Notes: generated by a model from the sequence alone, not told the origin. 51,150 nt of DNA from CBDUEV01 sp965366365 (GCA_965366365.1 CBDUEV010000015.1:1-51150), one strand, 5' to 3'. Counted from the stretch's first letter, positions 9,052 to 17,706 are shown. Program-made: numbers and translations.

Positions 9052-10076
9052 TGGCCACCTACCAGGAGTCCGGAGTCGATATCGAAGCCGGAGAACGGTT
9101 GGTCGAGGCCATCGGCCCGAAGGTGACAGGCACCTGGGGCCCGGATGTCCTGGGAGGCTTTGGCGGCTTTGCGGCCGGTCTCCGTTTGCCGCCTGGCTAC
9201 CAACGCCCCGTGTTGATGATGACCACCGACGGGGTGGGGACCAAGCTGGAGGTGGCACGCCGGGCGGGACGGATGGCAGGGATCGGATTCGACCTCGTCG
9301 CCATGTGCGTCGACGATCTCGCCGCGGTCGGAGCCCGCCCCCTCGGATTCACCGACTACCTGGCGGTTGGAAAGCTCGATCCGGTACGTGACGAGGCCAT
9401 CGTGGCAAGCGTGGCCGCCGCCTGCATGGCCGCCGGGTGCGCGTTGCTCGGCGGCGAAACCGCCGAGCACCCTGGGGTGGTGGAGGAGCATCACGTAGAC
9501 ATCGCCGGAGCAGCCCTTGGGATCCTCGAAGAAGGCCACGAGGTCACCGGCGCCACCATCCGCCCCGGCGACCTGGTTCTGGGCGTGGAAAGTCCCAACC
9601 TGCGTTCGAACGGCTTCTCCCTCATCCGGGCCGTCGTCGATCTGGATCGCCTCGACGAGACCTGCCCGGGCACGGACCGATCCTGGGGCGAGGTCTTGAC
9701 CGAACCATCGGTGATCTACGCACCCGCCATCGGCGACGCAGTGGCCACCGGTCACGTCCACGGCCTGGCCCACATCACGGGCGGTGGACTTCCCGGAAAT
9801 GTCAGGCGCGTCCTCCCCGCCCAGGTCGATGCCGTTGTGGATGCATCTCGCTGGGAACCACCCAGCGTGTTTGTCGCCATCGCCCGAGCGGGGACTGTCA
9901 CCGCACAAGAGATGTTTCGTACCTTCAACATGGGAATCGGTTTCGTGGCGGTGATCGACGCTCCGGGTCTGGACGAGGTGACCGAGATTTTGGCGTTGCA
10001 TGGACACCAGGCACATGTCATCGGCGAAGTCTCACCTGGCGCCGGCGAAGTTCACATGAACGGTCTGAGCCGGTAG
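9051..10076 (+). CDS. purM: AIR synthetase PurM
   Basis: Phosphoribosylformylglycinamidine cyclo-ligase converts FGAM to AIR. The 341 residues show the AIRS-fold ATP/substrate motifs MMTTDGVGTKLEVA, VAMCVDDLAAVGARPL, LLGGETAEHPG, ESPNLRSNGFSLIR and HITGGGLPGNVRRVLP in the family order. Its ATG overlaps the purF TGA by one base (TGATG), so the two are coupled. It is the last gene of the pur cluster and is followed within 10 bases by an AT-rich inverted repeat. Confidence 0.93.
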   Translation: MATYQESGVDIEAGERLVEAIGPKVTGTWGPDVLGGFGGFAAGLRLPPGYQRPVLMMTTDGVGTKLEVARRAGRMAGIGFDLVAMCVDDLAAVGARPLGFTDYLAVGKLDPVRDEAIVASVAAACMAAGCALLGGETAEHPGVVEEHHVDIAGAALGILEEGHEVTGATIRPGDLVLGVESPNLRSNGFSLIRAVVDLDRLDETCPGTDRSWGEVLTEPSVIYAPAIGDAVATGHVHGLAHITGGGLPGNVRRVLPAQVDAVVDASRWEPPSVFVAIARAGTVTAQEMFRTFNMGIGFVAVIDAPGLDEVTEILALHGHQAHVIGEVSPGAGEVHMNGLSR

Positions 10077-10080
10077 AGAA

Positions 10081-10105
10081 GTTTTTTGCAGTCTGCAACA
10101 AAAAC
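10081..10105 (+). terminator. AT-rich palindrome after purM, candidate terminator
   Basis: A perfect 6-1-6 inverted repeat, TTGCAGTCTGCAA (10086-10098), is flanked by a T run on the left and an A run on the right. It lies five bases after the purM stop. In the plus direction the U tract is on the wrong side for a classic intrinsic terminator; reading leftward toward lnt has the same problem. It may be a weak terminator or a protein-binding site. The same 13-mer recurs at 45964-45976. Confidence 0.4.
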
Positions 10106-10197
10106 CTCCCAGTTCAGCTGGACAACCAGTCTGGAAAAAGGTAGAAATCTACCTGTCGGCTTGTCCCTGGCGGGGTCGTTTCGGCCCCTGAGCCGAC

Positions 10198-10227
10198 GAG
10201 GGAGGCCACCGCAAGGTGGTCTTCCTC
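10198..10227. terminator. Hairpin with GCAA tetraloop between purM and lnt
   Basis: Two 13-base arms (10198-10210 and 10215-10227), pairing throughout with G-T wobbles, enclose a GCAA tetraloop. The hairpin overlaps the stop of the leftward lnt gene and lies between converging genes, so it is probably a bidirectional transcription end signal. There is no U tract. Confidence 0.5.
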
Positions 10228-11740
10228 ATTGGGAGGAGGCTTCTGCCTTGCCCCGATCGCGACCCCGTGCAGGCCCCGCTTCAGCACCCCACTGCTGAAG
10301 CCAGCGCCAGGTGAGGGTCGACGCCAGAGTCGCCATGGCCACCACGGCGAACCAATCCCCCCAGCGCGTATAGGGCGTGGGATCTGTGCCTCTCAGCGTC
10401 ACTTCGCCCCGCACGACGTCCTCACTGAACAGCTCCGAGGCTGGACCAACACGACCACCCTGGGTGATGACGGCCGAGGCACCTGTCACGGCGGCATGCA
10501 GCAGGTCGACGCCATTCTCGGCTGCCCGCATCCGGGTCATGCCGAGGAACTGGTCGGCTGCCGAGGAGACGCCGTAGGACGCCTCGTTGCTGGCGACGAC
10601 CAGCAACTGCGCCCCCATGCCCACCGCCTGGCGGCTATATCGAGCGAAAGCTCCCTCAAACGAAATGACCGAAGCAAACGCGCCGAACGGACTGGCGAAG
10701 ACCACGGGGGCGGAGCCCCGCACCATGTCGCGCGGCACTCGAGCGGTCTCGGGGACGAGCTCGAAAACAGGGCGGAGCGGTACGTACTCACCAAAGGGGA
10801 CAGGGTGGTTCTTCAGGTATTCGCCCAGCAGCTCACCGTCCGGTCCGAAGACGACGTTGGAGTTGATAAAGGTCTCGCTGGTGGCCGGACGATCGCCTCC
10901 CACCAGCAGCGTGGCATCCAACCGTCGTGCCTCGGCGGCGACGAGACGCTGCCCCTCCGAAGGGCTCGCCGGGTCCACCTCGAAAGTCGTCGCGCTCTCC
11001 GGCCAGACGACGAGATCCACCGAACCGGGTTCGAGCTGACGGGTGAGCCGGAGATGGTTCTCGAAAATGGCTTCACGCTCCCCCGAGCAGTGTTCCAAGG
11101 GACACGGTGAGTTGCCCTGGATGATCGCCACGCGCACCGTCCGACCGGACGGCAGCTCCGCAAACGCGCCCAGGAGGGCCAGCACGGCCAGCAGCCCGAC
11201 CGCCCCGGCCAACCACCACCTCTGCCGGCGCAGAACGAGAAGGACGATCCCCGCCGCAAGCGCGGCCACACCGATACCCAGCCCGGAGGTTCCCACGAAC
11301 TGGGCGGCGCCGCGCCACCAGGCCCACTCCCCGAGTGGATAGCCGAGGGCCCCCCAATTGAGCCCTCCGAACGGAATGCGCTCCCGCAGGAACTCGAGGG
11401 CAGCCCAGCCCCCCGTGGCCACCACGCCCAGCTCCCACCCCGGATGGCGCCTGAACCCCCACAGGAGGGCGGCGTAGCCGGCATAGAACGGGATCTGCAC
11501 GAGCAGCAACCCCACGATGGCTTCCTGGCCCAGATTGGCGATCCACTCCATGAGAGCGCCGAAGTACACCGCCCCGAAGGCGCCACCTGCCAGTACCGCG
11601 GCTCGCCGGCTGGGGGCCGAGACGACGGCGTACATGAACCCGGCCGGTGCCACCAGGACGAGAAACGGCCAACCCAGCGGGGGAAACGAACCCCACAACA
11701 GGAGTGCCGAGGCGAGCGCAATCACGATCGAACGAGCCAC
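10226..11740 (-). CDS. lnt: Apolipoprotein N-acyltransferase homologue with Ser in place of catalytic Cys
   Basis: This 504-residue protein has the Lnt layout: about six membrane segments in residues 1-190 and a nitrilase-fold periplasmic domain (about 200-475), then a final membrane segment. Lnt adds the third acyl chain to lipoproteins. The catalytic Glu (E248 in VVWPESATTFE) and Lys (K310 in YLKNHPVPFGEYVP) are present. The position of the nucleophile, normally C-Y-E, reads V-I-S-F-E: Ser360, encoded by TCG. No nearby cysteine could substitute. It is therefore either inactive as a thiol acyltransferase or uses a different chemistry. The start is a GTG seven bases after TACGCT, leaderless and divergent from the next gene. 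Confidence 0.82.
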   Translation of the reverse strand: MARSIVIALASALLLWGSFPPLGWPFLVLVAPAGFMYAVVSAPSRRAAVLAGGAFGAVYFGALMEWIANLGQEAIVGLLLVQIPFYAGYAALLWGFRRHPGWELGVVATGGWAALEFLRERIPFGGLNWGALGYPLGEWAWWRGAAQFVGTSGLGIGVAALAAGIVLLVLRRQRWWLAGAVGLLAVLALLGAFAELPSGRTVRVAIIQGNSPCPLEHCSGEREAIFENHLRLTRQLEPGSVDLVVWPESATTFEVDPASPSEGQRLVAAEARRLDATLLVGGDRPATSETFINSNVVFGPDGELLGEYLKNHPVPFGEYVPLRPVFELVPETARVPRDMVRGSAPVVFASPFGAFASVISFEGAFARYSRQAVGMGAQLLVVASNEASYGVSSAADQFLGMTRMRAAENGVDLLHAAVTGASAVITQGGRVGPASELFSEDVVRGEVTLRGTDPTPYTRWGDWFAVVAMATLASTLTWRWLQQWGAEAGPARGRDRGKAEASSQ

Positions 11741-11747
11741 GGCGGCG

Positions 11748-11753
11748 AGCGTA
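11748..11753 (-). promoter_or_regulatory. -10 box of leaderless lnt promoter
   Basis: On the minus strand TACGCT precedes the lnt GTG by seven bases. It lies about 27 bases from the opposing -10 box of the inositol monophosphatase gene, forming a compact divergent promoter pair. Confidence 0.5.
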
Positions 11754-11779
11754 GCCGGGCTGGCGGGTCAGGTGGCTCC

Positions 11780-11785
11780 TAGAGT
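11780..11785 (+). promoter_or_regulatory. -10 box of leaderless inositol monophosphatase promoter
   Basis: TAGAGT precedes the GTG at 11793 by seven bases, with no ribosome binding site between them. Confidence 0.5.
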
Positions 11786-11792
11786 GATCCAG

Positions 11793-12560
11793 GTGACCGA
11801 CCTCGAACTCGCCATCCACCTCTCCTCTCTGGCGGCAGACGTCATCACGCAATGGTCGACAGGTCCGGTAACGCCCGAGATGAAAGGGATCGTCGATCCT
11901 GTCACCGCGGCCGATCGGGAGGCCGAGGCAGCCATCGTCGAAGCTCTCGGCACCCACCGTGGCTCCGATGCGATCATGGCTGAGGAGGGCGGGGGGACGA
12001 TCGGCGCGGATCGGATCTGGATCATCGATCCGCTCGACGGTACGGTCAACTTCGTCCACGGAGTGCCTCACGTGGCTGTATCGATAGCCCTGTTCGAGGC
12101 ACGGAAACCGCTGGTGGGAGTCATCCACGACGTTTATCGCGGAGACGTCTACGCCGCCGGGCGAGGCACAGGCGCCACGCTCAACGGCAAACCCATCTCG
12201 GTCTCGAGCACCCCTGACCTCGGCGCCGGGCTCATCGCCACCGGTTTCCCCTACGATCGTCGCGAGCGTGCCGACAGATACGCAGCTGACGTCGCAAAGG
12301 CCCTGCGTGAGGTGCGGGGGTTGCGTCGCATGGGCGCCGCCGCCCTCGATCTGGCCTACGTTGCCGCGGGGCGTTTCGACGGCTACTGGGAACGCAATCT
12401 GGCTCCCTGGGATGTGGCGGCGGGAGTCCTCCTCGTCATCGAAGCCGGGGGCCGTGTCACGGACCTGTCCGGCGCCGAGTTCGGCATCGACGGCTTCGAC
12501 TCGATCCTCGCCACCAACGGAGCCATCCACGATCGCCTGCGTGGTGCGCTGGGCGACTGA
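11793..12560 (+). CDS. Inositol-1-monophosphatase family protein
   Basis: A 255-residue Mg2+-dependent sugar/inositol phosphatase of the SuhB/ImpA type. Metal-binding motifs are seen in order: AEEGG, IDPLDGTVNFVHGVP and APWDVAAGVLLVIEAGG near the C-terminus. Actinobacterial relatives act on inositol phosphate, fructose bisphosphate or histidinol phosphate, and the sequence alone does not say which. The chosen GTG at 11793 is leaderless; a GTG at 11784 is an in-frame alternative. Confidence 0.85.
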   Translation: MTDLELAIHLSSLAADVITQWSTGPVTPEMKGIVDPVTAADREAEAAIVEALGTHRGSDAIMAEEGGGTIGADRIWIIDPLDGTVNFVHGVPHVAVSIALFEARKPLVGVIHDVYRGDVYAAGRGTGATLNGKPISVSSTPDLGAGLIATGFPYDRRERADRYAADVAKALREVRGLRRMGAAALDLAYVAAGRFDGYWERNLAPWDVAAGVLLVIEAGGRVTDLSGAEFGIDGFDSILATNGAIHDRLRGALGD

Positions 12561-12595
12561 CCGGGCAGGCGCCAGCCGGCGACCCTCGAGCTGCC

Positions 12596-12601
12596 TATCC
12601 T
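12596..12601 (+). promoter_or_regulatory. -10 box of leaderless promoter
   Basis: TATCCT precedes the ATG at 12608 by six bases, with no Shine-Dalgarno sequence. Confidence 0.5.
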
Positions 12602-12607
12602 GACCGT

Positions 12608-13597
12608 ATGTACGACGAAGCGATCGAAGCCTTCTGGAAGTGGTGGGAAACGGGTCGAGAACTCCTCGAGGAGGCCGTTGCGGACGGCGGACCGACCGAC
12701 CTCCCTGAGACCATCACGGGTCTGGTCGCCGACATCCACCCCGAACTCCAATGGCAGCTCGCACCCGGGCCCGCCGCCACCCACGCCTTGGCCCTCTCTG
12801 CCGGTGGCGACCCGTCTCTCAGGCTAGTCACTCAGCGCTGGGTCGATCTCGGGTCTGACGCCACCGAGACCTGGGAATACCACCCTGCCCGGGTGGCGGT
12901 GGCCTTGGCCCCGTTCGAGATGGATGACGTCCTGGTCGATTCGAAGGCAGCCGTCATCGTCACCGCCGAGGACCTCCTCTACGAACAGCTCGAAGTGACG
13001 ATCTACGTGCCAGGTTTCGAGCAGGTGACCCCCGAGGTGCAGATGCGGGTTGCCCTGCTTCTCCTCGACGCAACCCTCGGCGAGGATGACGTCGAGCGCT
13101 GGGTGGGGTTCATCGACACGGTCGACGAACCGCCGGCAGGCGGCGCACCCTTGCGAACCTTGCCGGAGATCGTGTCGGCCTTTTCTTCGACCACCACCGG
13201 GGAGCAATGGGACGTCGTCGAGGAACAGGAACCCGGGGCGCTTCCGGCCATCAGCTCCATCAATCGAGCGCTCAAACCCCTGGACTACCTTCGGTACACG
13301 TTCCACCTCGAGATGATCATCGAGATGAACCAGTGGACCGACCTCGGGCTTCCCACCGAAGACGAATCTGAGGATCTCACCCTTCTCGAGGAAGACCTCA
13401 TCCACACGTTGGGAGACACTGCCATCTTCGCCGCAAGGGAGACCGAGGACTGCATTCGGCGCCTGCACTTCTTCGTGCGTCCATTCGAGACCGTGGAAGA
13501 GTCCATCGACGAGTGGGTCGAGTCCATCGGCTCGCACACCATCGAGCCGGTGCTCTCCCTCGATCCGGATTGGGCGATTCGGGCGCGATGGAGCTGA
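12608..13597 (+). CDS. Unrecognised acidic cytosolic protein
   Basis: I do not recognise a function. The 329 residues have no signal peptide or membrane segment, are strongly acidic, and open with an aromatic stretch AIEAFWKWWETGRELLEEAV. The central part resembles proteins annotated with domain of unknown function DUF695 (SLRLVTQRWVDLGSDATETWEYH), but this is a loose match by eye. The reading frame is intact, has its own leaderless promoter, and ends nine bases inside the following amidohydrolase gene, so the two probably form an operon. Confidence 0.7.
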   Translation: MYDEAIEAFWKWWETGRELLEEAVADGGPTDLPETITGLVADIHPELQWQLAPGPAATHALALSAGGDPSLRLVTQRWVDLGSDATETWEYHPARVAVALAPFEMDDVLVDSKAAVIVTAEDLLYEQLEVTIYVPGFEQVTPEVQMRVALLLLDATLGEDDVERWVGFIDTVDEPPAGGAPLRTLPEIVSAFSSTTTGEQWDVVEEQEPGALPAISSINRALKPLDYLRYTFHLEMIIEMNQWTDLGLPTEDESEDLTLLEEDLIHTLGDTAIFAARETEDCIRRLHFFVRPFETVEESIDEWVESIGSHTIEPVLSLDPDWAIRARWS

Positions 13598-15174
13598 TTC
13601 GACCCACCTTGATCGTTGCCGATCATGTCAGGACCGCCCAGGGCATCGTGGGCAACGCCGTGCTGGTGGAGCGAGGGATCGTCCAGGCGGTCGGGGAGGC
13701 GGATGCGCTCCGGTCGCCGGATCACATCGAGGAGAGATACTCCCAGGCGGTGATCGTGCCCGGTTTGGGTGACGCTCACTTCCATCCCACCGGCTACACC
13801 GCGGCGCTCACTCGCCTCAACCTCTCGGGGGCGCCGGACATGGCCGAGTTGCTCGATCGAGTGAGACTCGCCGGGCGACAACTGCCGCCCGACCGGCCAC
13901 TGATCGGCATTCGCCTCGACAACGAGCACCTGGCGGAACGCCGCCTTCCCACCCGAGCGGACCTCGACGCCGCGGTCGGCGATCGGCCCGTGCTCATCTT
14001 CCGCTACTGCGGGCACATCGCCGTCGCCAACACCCGCGCTCTCGAGGCTGCCGGCCTGACCGCCTCACGACCGGATCCGGTCGGAGGCTCGATCGATCGC
14101 GACGAGTCCGGGCTGCCCACCGGGGTCCTGCGCGAGACGGCGATCAACCTCGTCTCCGACCGCATCGGCGGACGAAACCAAGGTCTGGATCCGGAAGCCT
14201 TTCTCGCCTCGCTCCGTGGTCTGGTCAGGCAGGGCTTGACCCGGCTCGGGGGCATCATCCAGGTGGGCAATCCGATGTGGGGCGGGCTGGGCGACGACCT
14301 GGAGCTCCTCCTGGAGGTGGCTCCGGACCTTCCGTTGGAACTGGCGGTCCTGGTGATCGCAGAGTCTCCCGAAGCCTTGGAGCAAGCCGCCGGGCGCCTC
14401 GACGGAGCGGGGCGCCGCCTGAGGTTCCTGGGAATGAAGGATTTCGGCGACGGAAGCCTGGGCGGCCACACGGCAGCGATGCGCGCCGGCTACGCCGATC
14501 GACCCGATACCCGAGGCACGCTCCGTTTCGACGAGGATCTGATCGGCCCGGTCGCCAGCGCATCACTCGACATGGGGGGAAGCGTCGCCATCCATGCCAT
14601 CGGCGACGCGGCCTGCGGACGGGTGATCGACTACTTCGAGACACTGCGATCGGCGGGAGCGCCTCCGGCAGCCTTGCGGATCGAGCACGCCTCCGTGCTG
14701 AGCGACCAGGACATGGAGGCCCTCGCTCGGGTCGGGGCGACAGCCTCCGTCCAGCCGGCGTTTCTGGCCTCCGAATTCGACTGGCTCGAGAGCAGGTTGG
14801 GTCCGGCGCGGACCAGGAAGACCTATGCCTTCAGATCGATGCTGGACGCCGGAATCGCCCTCGCAGGCGGATCGGATTGTCCGGTTGAGCCTCCGAATCC
14901 TCTCCTGGGTATGGCTGCCGCCCGCGATCGGTGCGGGCTGGTCCCTTCCGAGGCGGTTTCGGCCTCGGAGGCCCTGGGAATGTTCACCGATGGTGTTTCG
15001 CTCGCCCTCCGAAGCGAGCCGCCGTTGTCCGTCGGCAGCCCCGCCCACCTCACCATCCTGGATCGCGACCCCGTCACCGCCGACCCCGATTCCCTGCGCA
15101 ACGCCACTGTGCTCAGCACCTGGATCGACGGCGAATCGCACCCGTTCGACCCCGACGACCTCATCTGGGACTGA
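13588..15174 (+). CDS. YtcJ-like metal-dependent amidohydrolase
   Basis: A 528-residue amidohydrolase-superfamily protein (amidohydrolase_3 type). Metal-ligand motifs appear in order: the first His pair in PGLGDAHFHPTGY, then MKDFGDGSLGGHTA, then HAIGDAACGRVIDYFE and RIEHASVLSDQDM, and the Asp in AGGSDCPVEPPNPLLGM. The N-terminal PTLIVADHVRTAQG and the C-terminal GSPAHLTILDRDP form the small beta-sandwich domain. Relatives cleave C-N bonds in amides or cyclic amides; substrate unknown. The ATG overlaps the preceding gene by ten bases. It is followed by the SelW-like gene after about 70 bases. Confidence 0.85.
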   Translation: MELIRPTLIVADHVRTAQGIVGNAVLVERGIVQAVGEADALRSPDHIEERYSQAVIVPGLGDAHFHPTGYTAALTRLNLSGAPDMAELLDRVRLAGRQLPPDRPLIGIRLDNEHLAERRLPTRADLDAAVGDRPVLIFRYCGHIAVANTRALEAAGLTASRPDPVGGSIDRDESGLPTGVLRETAINLVSDRIGGRNQGLDPEAFLASLRGLVRQGLTRLGGIIQVGNPMWGGLGDDLELLLEVAPDLPLELAVLVIAESPEALEQAAGRLDGAGRRLRFLGMKDFGDGSLGGHTAAMRAGYADRPDTRGTLRFDEDLIGPVASASLDMGGSVAIHAIGDAACGRVIDYFETLRSAGAPPAALRIEHASVLSDQDMEALARVGATASVQPAFLASEFDWLESRLGPARTRKTYAFRSMLDAGIALAGGSDCPVEPPNPLLGMAAARDRCGLVPSEAVSASEALGMFTDGVSLALRSEPPLSVGSPAHLTILDRDPVTADPDSLRNATVLSTWIDGESHPFDPDDLIWD

Positions 15175-15245
15175 GCTGCGCCGGGTCACCCGAGACCAGG
15201 CGACCGTGTTCCACTACCATCTCGTCACGCAAGCCGAGGAGGCAC

Positions 15246-15482
15246 ATGCGGATCAGCATCGAATATTGCACTCAGTGAAACTATCTGCCCCGTGCGGTCC
15301 GCATGGCAGAACAGCTTCTCGAGACGTTCGTGGGGTCCGTGACCTCGCTGGAACTCATCCCCTCGTCGGGTGGACGATTCGAAGTCGTGGCCGGGGATGA
15401 CCTCATCTACTCCAAAAAGGAGACCGGACGCCATGCCGAGTTCGACGAGGTCGCTCAAGCGCTGCGCGATGCCTTGAGCTGA
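15246..15482 (+). CDS. SelW/Rdx-family selenoprotein with in-frame TGA (Sec11)
   Basis: The frame reads MRISIEYCTQ, then TGA (15276-15278), then NYLPRAVRMAEQLLETF and continues for 78 codons to TGA at 15480. Read with selenocysteine at codon 11 it matches the SelW/Rdx (SelT/SelW/SelH) thioredoxin-like redox family: beta strand then CxxU, helix, the glycine turn SSGGRFEV, and LIYSKKETGRH. The usual redox pair is CxxC or CxxU, here C8-T-Q-U11. Conservation is seamless across the TGA, which argues against a pseudogene. A strong GAGGAGG lies three bases before the ATG, and a TACCAT -10-like box lies at 15215-15220. Gene callers would miss it or start it wrongly at the ATG at 15303. Incorporation needs selA, selB and selC elsewhere in the genome. 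Confidence 0.85.
15284..15310 (+). promoter_or_regulatory. Candidate bacterial SECIS hairpin
   Basis: Starting five bases after the in-frame TGA, an 11-bp stem forms: TCTGCC (15284-15289) pairs with GGCAGA (15305-15310), then a CC bulge, then GTGCG with CGCAT (one G-T wobble), closing a GTC loop (15297-15299). The loop G is 18 bases after the TGA. This fits the bacterial SECIS rule of a short stem-loop just downstream with a G in the first two loop positions, and the UGCG-GUC-CGCA tip resembles E. coli fdhF (UGCA-GGUC-UGCA). Confidence 0.75.
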
Positions 15483-15526
15483 GCTCGAACCGAATCCACG
15501 GGTTCGACTTCCGGTACCCTCTCATG

Positions 15527-17494
15527 ATGCTCTACGACTACACCTCCGTCACCGCTGAGACGATGGGGCGCGACCTCACCGAGACCTTGGACCGCGCCGA
15601 AGAAATCGTGGCTGCCGTCGTGTCGGAACCGTCGCCTCGATCGTTTGCCAACACGATGCAGCCGCTGGCCGACATGTCGGACCTTCTCGGCGACCTCTAC
15701 GGACGGGGAGCCTTCCTGGGGCAGGCCTCCGCCGACCCCGCCATCAGGGACATGGCGCGAAACGTGGAGGAACGACTCTCGAAATGGCAGGTAGAGCTGA
15801 TCTTTCGCGAGGACCTCTACGAAGCGGTCAAGAGCTACGCGGACACTGCGGAGGCCGCCGATCTCGACGGAGAGCACCGCCGCCTGCTCAATTTCACGCT
15901 CCGAGACCTGGTCATGGCCGGCCACGAGCTGAGCACCGCAGCTCGGGAGGAACTCCGCACGATCAATGCCAGGCTGGTCGAGCTGAGCATCCAATTCCAG
16001 ACGAACCTGGCCGACTACCGGGACTACCTCGTCGTCACCCGCTCCGACCTCGCCGGTCTTCCCGAGGACTACATCGATCAGCTCGAGGTCGGCGAGAAGA
16101 AGGACACGTTCTGTGTCTCGATGGAATACCCTGATGTCATTCCGTTCCTCGATCACGCGCAGCGCCGTGATCTTCGCGAGGCGCTCTCACAGAAGTTCAA
16201 CAGCCGCGCCGCCAAGGAGAATCGTCCCCTCCTCGACGAGACGGTGCGTCTTCGCAGTCGAAGCGCCGAGATCTTCGGGCTCCCTTCCTGGGCTGACTAC
16301 CGGATGCAGGAGAAGATGGCGGAGGGTCCGGCGGCTGTCTCGGCGTTCTACGCAGATCTGATCCCGCCTCTCACCGCTCTCGCCAGGCAAGAGGTGGAGC
16401 GCATCGCCGACCTTCTCGAGGAGGACACCGGCGACCGCCAGGTCCAACTGTGGGACTGGCGCTACTACGACCAGCAGCTCCTCAGAACCGAATACGGAAT
16501 CGACCAACTCGAGGTAGCCAAGTACTTCTCTCTGGATCGGGTCGTGGCAGGAATGCTCGACCTGACGGCGGAGGTCTTCGGCCTGCGCTATGTCGAGGTG
16601 CCCGACCCCAGGGCTTGGCACGCCGACGCCGTGCTGTACGAGATCCGGGACGCGGCTTCGGACCAGCTGCTCGCCCATTTCTACATGGACCTTTTCCCGC
16701 GCGAAGGGAAATTCGGACACGCCGCCGCCTTCCCCCTCGTGCAGGGCAGGCACAGTGTCGACGGCTACGTCCGACCCGTCACCGCGGTGCTGGCCAACTT
16801 CACGAAGCCCACCGGCGACAAGCCGTCTTTGCTGATGCACAACGAAGTCGTGACCTTGTTCCACGAATTCGGGCATGTGCTTCACATGTCGTTGACGAAG
16901 GCCCACTTCGGGCGTTTCTCGGGGGCGGGCACGGAGTGGGATTTCGTCGAAGCCCCATCCCAGATCATGGAGCACTGGTGTTGGCGACCCGAGATACTCG
17001 CTCGCTTCGGACATCACTATGAGACAGGGGAACCGATCCCGGCCGCGCTCATCGAGGAGATGGCTCGGGTTCAGAACCTGAACGTGGCTATCAAGACCCT
17101 CCGGCAAGTGTCATTCGGGGTGTTCGACATGGCGATCCATGGCCCGGGTCCGTTCGCCTCCCTGGAGGAAGCGGCCAGAGCCTCGACCGAGGTCACGCCG
17201 TTTCCCCACCAACCACGCACGTTCTTCCCGGCGTCCTTCGGTCATATGTATGGGTACGACGCCGGCTACTACGGCTATCTGTGGGCAGAGGTGTTCGGAG
17301 ACGACATGTTCTCGGTCTTCGAGAAGGAAGGGCTCGCCAATGCCGAGGTGGGAGCGCGGTATCGCCGCGAGGTGCTGGAGCCGAACGGGATTCGCGATGC
17401 GGCGGAGTTGCTGCGAGCTTTCCTCGGTCGGGAACCGTCCAATGCCGCCTTTCTCCGAAAGCTCGGGATCGAAGCCCAGACGCCTGCCGGGTGA
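15527..17494 (+). CDS. M3-family zinc oligopeptidase
   Basis: A cytosolic zinc metallopeptidase of 655 residues that would degrade short peptides. The HExxH motif is LFHEFGHVLHMSL (His446 and His450), and the second Glu region GTEWDFVEAPSQIMEHW is typical of thimet/oligopeptidase A-type M3 enzymes. HMYGYDAGYYGYLWAEVF near the C-terminus carries the substrate-binding His/Tyr residues of the family. Two ATGs occur in tandem at 15524 and 15527; the second is six bases after TACCCT (15515-15520), matching the leaderless spacing seen elsewhere. A 14-bp perfect hairpin follows 60 bases after the stop. Confidence 0.9.
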   Translation: MLYDYTSVTAETMGRDLTETLDRAEEIVAAVVSEPSPRSFANTMQPLADMSDLLGDLYGRGAFLGQASADPAIRDMARNVEERLSKWQVELIFREDLYEAVKSYADTAEAADLDGEHRRLLNFTLRDLVMAGHELSTAAREELRTINARLVELSIQFQTNLADYRDYLVVTRSDLAGLPEDYIDQLEVGEKKDTFCVSMEYPDVIPFLDHAQRRDLREALSQKFNSRAAKENRPLLDETVRLRSRSAEIFGLPSWADYRMQEKMAEGPAAVSAFYADLIPPLTALARQEVERIADLLEEDTGDRQVQLWDWRYYDQQLLRTEYGIDQLEVAKYFSLDRVVAGMLDLTAEVFGLRYVEVPDPRAWHADAVLYEIRDAASDQLLAHFYMDLFPREGKFGHAAAFPLVQGRHSVDGYVRPVTAVLANFTKPTGDKPSLLMHNEVVTLFHEFGHVLHMSLTKAHFGRFSGAGTEWDFVEAPSQIMEHWCWRPEILARFGHHYETGEPIPAALIEEMARVQNLNVAIKTLRQVSFGVFDMAIHGPGPFASLEEAARASTEVTPFPHQPRTFFPASFGHMYGYDAGYYGYLWAEVFGDDMFSVFEKEGLANAEVGARYRREVLEPNGIRDAAELLRAFLGREPSNAAFLRKLGIEAQTPAG

Positions 17495-17556
17495 CGTGGC
17501 CTGGTCCTGCGGAATGATCCGATCGTGAAATGGGAACGGCCCGTTCACGCGCACGT

Positions 17557-17593
17557 GACTGAGGTCCCGGGGAGGGAGTCCGGGACCTCAGTC
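17557..17593 (+). terminator. Strong hairpin downstream of M3 peptidase
   Basis: Perfect 14-base arms (17557-17570 and 17580-17593) enclose a nine-base purine-rich loop. No T run follows, as with other hairpins in this window. Position 60 bases after a stop codon, between converging genes, suggests a transcription end signal. The rest of 17495-17706 holds no gene that I can support. Confidence 0.6.
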
Positions 17594-17706
17594 GATTGCT
17601 GGACGGAGCGGGCAACCCCAGGTCCAGCTGACGGCACCGACGGACTCTGGGAGAGTCGATCGGGATCGGTCAGAGGTAGCCAACCGCTCCCCGGCGCCGT
17701 ACAGGT

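Noticed and set aside
15225..15458. A 77-codon minus-strand frame opposite the SelW-like gene
   Set aside because: No family resemblance and no ribosome binding site; the plus strand has a full SelW pattern.
15303..15482. SelW-like gene starting at the ATG after the TGA, as a normal short protein
   Set aside because: It would lose the first strand and the CxxU redox motif, which are present with a strong ribosome binding site upstream of the TGA.
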